A stretch of 55,146 bases of DNA from positions 1 through 55,146 of the forward strand of contig NZ_WTVS01000039.1 of assembly GCF_012911005.2 (NCBI RefSeq), written 5' to 3'. The notes under the pieces are model-generated. The model did not search any database and was not told the DNA's origin. It saw only the letters and a program-made list of their open reading frames with translations. Both the position numbers and the translations under genes were made by a program. This DNA comes from Aromatoleum toluolicum. GTDB lineage: Bacteria > Pseudomonadota > Gammaproteobacteria > Burkholderiales > Rhodocyclaceae. The number at the start of each line of letters is the position of its first letter. Position 1 is the first letter of the stretch. Positions 47,789 to 55,146 of this stretch are shown piece by piece.

Positions 47789-48166
47789 TCAGCGCTCGGG
47801 CTCGCCCTTCAGGCCGCGCACGAAGGCCTTGCCGCCGTCGCGCACGGTGTGACCGATCGTGATGCCGGTACGCTTCATCGCGTCCCAGGTCACGACCGCC
47901 GCGTCGCGCGCGGTGTGGCCGACCGCCTTGCCGGCCTTCCCCGCCGCCTGCCCCACTTCCTTGCCGGCATCGCGTGCGCCAGTGCCGATGTCGTGCATCG
48001 TCGAGCCGACGCCATGGCCGACATCCTCGGCCGTCGTCGTGCCGCGCGAATCCTGCGCGAACGCGGACAGGGATGTCGCCGCACCCAGCGCCAGCAGCAT
48101 TCCGACGACGATTCGCGCGATTGAGGCCGGCCTCCGAGACCGGCCGGATCGAATGCTTGCTTGCAT
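47789..48166 (-). CDS. small exported Gly/Ala/Lys-rich protein
   Basis: A 125-residue secreted protein. A Sec signal peptide (IARIVVGMLLALGAATSLSAFAQ) is followed by an amphipathic repeat of the AGKAVGHTARDA type (GHGVGSTMHDIGTGARDAGK, EVGQAAGKAGKAVGHTARDA). That pattern resembles small periplasmic proteins of unknown function and has some likeness to membrane-perturbing amphipathic helices. I do not recognise a named family. Start ATG 48166 has an AGGAGA site. It precedes a strong hairpin and is likely a single-gene unit. Confidence 0.65.
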   Translation of the reverse strand: MQASIRSGRSRRPASIARIVVGMLLALGAATSLSAFAQDSRGTTTAEDVGHGVGSTMHDIGTGARDAGKEVGQAAGKAGKAVGHTARDAAVVTWDAMKRTGITIGHTVRDGGKAFVRGLKGEPER

Positions 48167-48215
48167 GATCGGGTCTCTCCTGTTTTCGGTCATCCGGGCA
48201 ACGAACTGCCGCTCC

Positions 48216-48233
48216 GCCTGAGCACGTCGAAGG
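48216..48233. repeat. REP-like half element
   Basis: GCCTGAGCACGTCGAAGG differs by one base from the core of the right arm at 37888-37909 (CCTGAGCTCGTCGAAGG). It lies between the small exported protein and metH. A 6-bp hairpin (AGTGCC/GGCACT, 48241-48260) is next to it. Confidence 0.45.
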
Positions 48234-48318
48234 CCTTGGCAGTGCCGCTGCCCTGGCACTTCAAGTTTAGGCCAGCACCCGCCCTCCCGGGGTAAGCACG
48301 CGTAACGCCCCGAAACGC

Positions 48319-52032
<3,714 letters not shown>

Positions 52033-52080
52033 GGTTCTACCTCGGTCGATTCAAGCACCGGGCGGAAGCCGCAGGAGCGC

Positions 52081-52130
52081 ACAAAAGCAAACGGCGCGGC
52101 AAACCCCGGTGTTGGTTTGCGAGCGCCGTT
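52081..52130 (-). terminator. transcription terminator that overlaps the SAH riboswitch
   Basis: On the minus strand AACGGCG (52130-52124) pairs with CGCCGTT (52096-52090). Inside it GCAAACC (52120-52114) pairs with GGTTTGC (52105-52099). GCTTTTGT follows at about 52088-52081. The first strand shares 52126-52124 with the pseudoknot element of the aptamer, so ligand binding should weaken the terminator. Confidence 0.7.
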
Positions 52131-52181
52131 GTTCGGTTGCCGAGCCTGGCCCGCAATTGATCGGGTCGCAGCGCTCCTCGG
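52121..52181 (-). ncRNA. S-adenosylhomocysteine (SAH) riboswitch aptamer
   Basis: On the minus strand the sequence runs CCGAGGAGCGCTGCGACCC ... GGGCCAGGCTCGG ... AACGGCGCTC, the SAH riboswitch core. The P1 stem is CCGAG (52181-52177) with CTCGG (52144-52140). The P2 stem is CCCG/CGGG around ATCAATTG. The pseudoknot is GAGCGC (52176-52171) with GCGCTC (52126-52121). SAH riboswitches are known upstream of ahcY, metH and metF in beta- and gamma-proteobacteria and activate on SAH accumulation. Confidence 0.92.
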
Positions 52182-52191
52182 CAAGCGGGTG

Positions 52192-52220
52192 ATTCTATGG
52201 AATTTTTCCGCCGGTGCCAA
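52192..52220 (-). promoter_or_regulatory. metH promoter, near-consensus sigma-70
   Basis: On the minus strand, TTGGCA (52220-52215) and TAGAAT (52197-52192) are separated by exactly 17 bases. Transcription should begin at about 52185, immediately before the first stem of the SAH aptamer. Confidence 0.75.
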
Positions 52221-52235
52221 GCCGGTGGGGGGACA

Positions 52236-55146
52236 CTACATCAGCTCGCGCCAGTACACCCGGCGCCACTTCGTCGGCGGGCTTCCTGCCATCTCCGGAA
52301 TCGTCGGATTCTTGACCGTGCGATCGGACATGCGAATCAGCGCGCGCTTGCCGGACGAGGTCTCGACGATCACCGGCCGGCTGCCCAGCGCATTGCCGAG
52401 ATACCAGCCGCTCTCGAAGGTATCGCTGCCGCTCGTCGAGCGCCGCACCGCGCCGCCCGTGTCGGCATCGACGGCAAAGAACCAGCTCGAACCGCCCGGA
52501 TCACAGATCGCGGTGGTCGGGACGTTGACCGTGAACACCAGCACGCCCGTCGTGGTGACCGCCGGATGCGTATTGATGCGCCCGTTCGCGATCGGAAGAT
52601 CGAAGTACCAGCCCTTGTTGGCAGTCTGCAGCGTGTTCGTCGTCAGCGTGAAGGTGCCGCCCGAGGAGCTCGCGACGCGCTGGCAGACGAAGTCGCCGTT
52701 GCCGCCGTTGCCCGGACAACCCGCACCATTGCTGCCACGAATGTCGGGAAGCGTCGGCGTGGCGACGGTCGTGTCGTCGATGATGCCGTACATCGATTGC
52801 GTCTGGGTCGCATGGGTGTTCACCGGCGTATTTCCCGGGACGTCGCTGTTGCCGAGATATTGGCCCGTTCCGACATAAACATAGAATTTGTCGCTGCTGC
52901 CGCGCACTTGCCGGACGACCGGAGCGGAGGTCACCGGCTGGGCGGCACCGCCACCGTCGGCGAGCGCCGCGATTTTCGTCGCCGACCAGTTGGCAAGGTC
53001 GAAGCGCCAGACATTGCCGAGGAGGTCGCCGCCGTATACGAAGCGAGTCATCTGGTCGGCTGCGGCGTTGCTGAGGCGGGCGAGATGGGTCAGCCCCGCG
53101 GGCAAAGAGGGCGAGCCAGCGGGGGTCGCGATGTGCCGCAGCACCGTGCCGTCGCGCGGGTCGAGCGCCCACACGTGACCGAGACCGTCGCCGCCACCGC
53201 TCGTGCCGTTGTTGTAGCCGGATGTCACGAGCACGACCCAGCCGTCGCTGGGCGTGCGCACGATCAGCGGCGTGCCGAAGCTGAAGCCGCTGTCGGCCGC
53301 CGGGGTCTTTTCCCACAGCACCTTGGCTGCGGCAGCCGTCTCGCTCGCCGCGGTGCCGTCGCTGATGTCCAGCGCGTAATACCCGGTCCCGCCCTTGCCC
53401 AGCCCGCCGACGAGGATCTTGCGTCGGAAGCCAGACACGTCGACGTCGGCGACCGCGGGCGTCGCATCGACGAAATATTCGTGCGCGTAAGTCGGCTCGG
53501 CGAGCTTCCACAGACGCGAATGCAGCATTCTCGGCACGTAGGCCCACAGCTCGCTGCCGCCGGCAGTGCCCGTGCCGCCGTCGAAGGCGTGCACCATCCC
53601 GTCGTTGGCACCCTGATAGACGACAGTCGAACTGCCGTAGCTAACGATGGCCGGCTCCGCGTTGATGATGTCGCCCAGCAGGTGTTGGCGACGGCGATAG
53701 ATTGAGGCCTCGCCGGAACGGTCACCGCGCAGATAGTCGATGACGCCAGTGGTGAGGCCGATCGCGTCGTTGCGGTAGTTTGCGCCGGTGAACGCGCTGC
53801 CGCTGCTGCCGGTGTAGGAGACGATCCTGCGGCTCGACTGCGGGCTCGCGAGCGCGTCGAGCCGCGCCTGCGCCGACCACAGGCGCGGGGTGATCGGCAG
53901 GCCGCTCGCGAGGTCGAGTGAGAAGGCCTCGAGATCGCCGGTCCAGTAGCCCGACGTGAAGCTCGACGCATAGCTGGTGTTGTTGGTCGTGAGCTGCGTG
54001 CTCGTGACTGCGACCGCGGCGGCCGCACTGTCCTTGTCGAGCGCGTCGTTGAGCGCGCCGACGAAGGCCCGCGTCAGGGATTCCTCGTTTTCGGCGGAAA
54101 GGAACAGCCCGCCGCCCTGGCGCGCCGTCTCCTGCATCAGCGGGTCGTTTAGCGCCTGGCGATCGGCGAAACCCACCGTATAGGTGCGCAGGTTGTTCAC
54201 CGACGCCTGTCCGCCCGGCGCGGAGAGGTCGGGCCGCAGGTCGGTCTCGAAGAGCGCCTGCGCGACGTCGTCGAGGTAGTCGCTACCCGCGCTCTCGTAA
54301 CTGTGTGCGCCGCCGAGGTGCCCGGTGTGGTTCGTCGCCGCGCCGCCGTTCTTCTGGTCGTAGGCCCTCGCGCCGCTCGTCGTGCAGCTCCCGCTGTCGC
54401 CGTCGTAGTCGCACAAGTGCTCGTTGTTCGACAGGGCCTGGTCCTGCTGCGGGCGCCCGTCGGTCATCAGCACGGCGATCGAGCGCTGGCACCAGTACTG
54501 CACCGGGCAGGACAGGCCGGAGCAGCCCGTCGGCAGGGTGCCGCTCAACCGGTGCGGCGCCGACGTGCCCTGCTTGAAGAGCTGCGCGATGCTCACGGTC
54601 GTCGGCGTCGTGGCACCGGGGTGTATCGTCAGGTTGCCCGAGTAACCGAGCGTGAAGAAGTGCCCGACGTCGGCAAGCGTTTCCGCGAGCGGCGTGCTGC
54701 CGGTGGCAGCGAGGCCGTCGATGCTGGACTTGAGATCGGCAAGGTGCGACGAGCCGAGATTCGCGAGCCCGCGCACGAGGAGGCCGCCGTCGTCGCCGTT
54801 GTAGGTCGTCAGGCCGACACGGGCCTTCACGGTGGTCGCCGTGGTCTGCAGGGGGATGGTGTCGAGCGCGGCCTTGGTGGCCTTCTTTGCGATCTCCAGG
54901 CGCGTCCGCGTATCCGGCTTGCGGTCACCCCAAGCGGTCAGCGTGCCGATGCGAAAATACCAGTTGAGGTAACGGCCGGCGTACTCGGCGGGCAGGTAGG
55001 AGGCTCCCGCCGCGGTGCGGCAGTTGGTGCCGCAACTCTGCTGCGTGGCGAGCAGACGCACGTCCGGATAGACCGCGTCATCGACGAAACATACTTGCCC
55101 CGCCGCCGTGCCGACATCACAGCCGCTCGTGCAATCGGTACTCGAC
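52236..55146 (-). CDS. PilY1-like type IV pilus tip/assembly protein (5' end cut by window edge)
   Basis: About 970 residues are visible, open to the right edge. The visible N-terminal part is a von Willebrand-factor A type region, with TGSTPLAETLADVGHFF, IAVLMTDGRPQQDQ and many cysteines, but the first metal-binding DxSxS lies outside. From about residue 480 a PilY1 beta-propeller follows: STVVYQGANDGMVHAFDGG, KILVGGLGKGGTGYYALDI, RFVYGGDLLGNVWRFDLAN, VYVGTGQYLG. The aspartate-rich calcium loop that usually precedes the YVYAGDLLGN motif is replaced by LSNAAADQMTRF. Two PilY1 roles are known, pilus biogenesis and surface sensing. Downstream are the metH promoter and riboswitch. Confidence 0.9.
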   Translation of the reverse strand, partial: SSTDCTSGCDVGTAAGQVCFVDDAVYPDVRLLATQQSCGTNCRTAAGASYLPAEYAGRYLNWYFRIGTLTAWGDRKPDTRTRLEIAKKATKAALDTIPLQTTATTVKARVGLTTYNGDDGGLLVRGLANLGSSHLADLKSSIDGLAATGSTPLAETLADVGHFFTLGYSGNLTIHPGATTPTTVSIAQLFKQGTSAPHRLSGTLPTGCSGLSCPVQYWCQRSIAVLMTDGRPQQDQALSNNEHLCDYDGDSGSCTTSGARAYDQKNGGAATNHTGHLGGAHSYESAGSDYLDDVAQALFETDLRPDLSAPGGQASVNNLRTYTVGFADRQALNDPLMQETARQGGGLFLSAENEESLTRAFVGALNDALDKDSAAAAVAVTSTQLTTNNTSYASSFTSGYWTGDLEAFSLDLASGLPITPRLWSAQARLDALASPQSSRRIVSYTGSSGSAFTGANYRNDAIGLTTGVIDYLRGDRSGEASIYRRRQHLLGDIINAEPAIVSYGSSTVVYQGANDGMVHAFDGGTGTAGGSELWAYVPRMLHSRLWKLAEPTYAHEYFVDATPAVADVDVSGFRRKILVGGLGKGGTGYYALDISDGTAASETAAAAKVLWEKTPAADSGFSFGTPLIVRTPSDGWVVLVTSGYNNGTSGGGDGLGHVWALDPRDGTVLRHIATPAGSPSLPAGLTHLARLSNAAADQMTRFVYGGDLLGNVWRFDLANWSATKIAALADGGGAAQPVTSAPVVRQVRGSSDKFYVYVGTGQYLGNSDVPGNTPVNTHATQTQSMYGIIDDTTVATPTLPDIRGSNGAGCPGNGGNGDFVCQRVASSSGGTFTLTTNTLQTANKGWYFDLPIANGRINTHPAVTTTGVLVFTVNVPTTAICDPGGSSWFFAVDADTGGAVRRSTSGSDTFESGWYLGNALGSRPVIVETSSGKRALIRMSDRTVKNPTIPEMAGSPPTKWRRVYWRELM

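Overview
The window is 55 kb of very GC-rich, densely coded bacterial chromosome. The gene set fits a betaproteobacterium, most likely a Rhodocyclales member of the Azoarcus/Aromatoleum/Thauera type. The clues are a DUF3683 FAD/Fe-S oxidoreductase of 1300 residues, the divergent pyrE/xth pair, a DUF1840 protein, a PilY1-type pilus protein, a sigma-54 promoter, and an SAH riboswitch in front of metH. That placement is inference from gene content, not a database match. No rRNA, tRNA, CRISPR array, insertion sequence or prophage was seen. Both edges cut genes: ttcA at the left (5' end missing) and a pilY1-like gene at the right (5' end missing).

Layout. 1-11.3 kb, plus strand: ttcA, a pseudo-cyclase/FHA protein, a small YqaA/DedA-like membrane protein, a RidA-family protein, the giant oxidoreductase, an MsbA-type ABC exporter, a conserved 471-residue protein of unknown function and an exported DUF5602-like protein. 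11.4-15.7 kb, minus strand: sirtuin, molybdopterin oxidoreductase, exported coiled-coil protein, pyrE. 15.8-20.2 kb: xth, a GlxA-type AraC regulator divergent from a TTC38-like TPR protein, then a tightly coupled yqjD-yqjE-yqjK-like stress membrane operon. 20.2-24.6 kb: uraA-upp divergent from an hpt-like gene, DUF1840, and a membrane spermidine-synthase-like protein. 24.6-29.1 kb: a Bcr/CflA exporter, then an aromatic FAD hydroxylase/DUF2783 catabolic operon with a divergent IclR regulator. That operon ends in what looks like a truncated fumarylacetoacetate-hydrolase-family remnant. 29.1-37.7 kb: cell-envelope genes (amidase, dihaem cytochrome c, murB, PACE efflux pump, a FecR/Q-R-rich protein, a GT51/transpeptidase penicillin-binding protein). 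37.9-45 kb: prfC, a small membrane protein, terC, a TonB-dependent receptor, a DOMON-like protein and a DUF1343/NamZ muramidase. 45-55 kb: an EF-hand protein behind a sigma-54 promoter, a divergent PRPP synthetase, a DedA-rhodanese fusion, a small exported protein, metH, and pilY1.

Functional themes. One is nucleotide salvage and PRPP metabolism (pyrE, upp, uraA, hpt, a second prs). Another is peptidoglycan synthesis and recycling (murB, amidase, NamZ-like, GT51 PBP). The third is one-carbon/methyl-cycle control.

The clearest regulatory find is the metH leader. It has a near-consensus promoter, an SAH-riboswitch aptamer, and an overlapping terminator hairpin whose 5' stem shares bases with the aptamer pseudoknot. 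Together these read as an SAH-ON transcription switch. I found no multi-gene system that I would call clearly new. The best unknowns are the 471-residue conserved protein, the Q/R-rich FecR protein, the pseudo-cyclase/FHA protein and the eroded aromatic operon.
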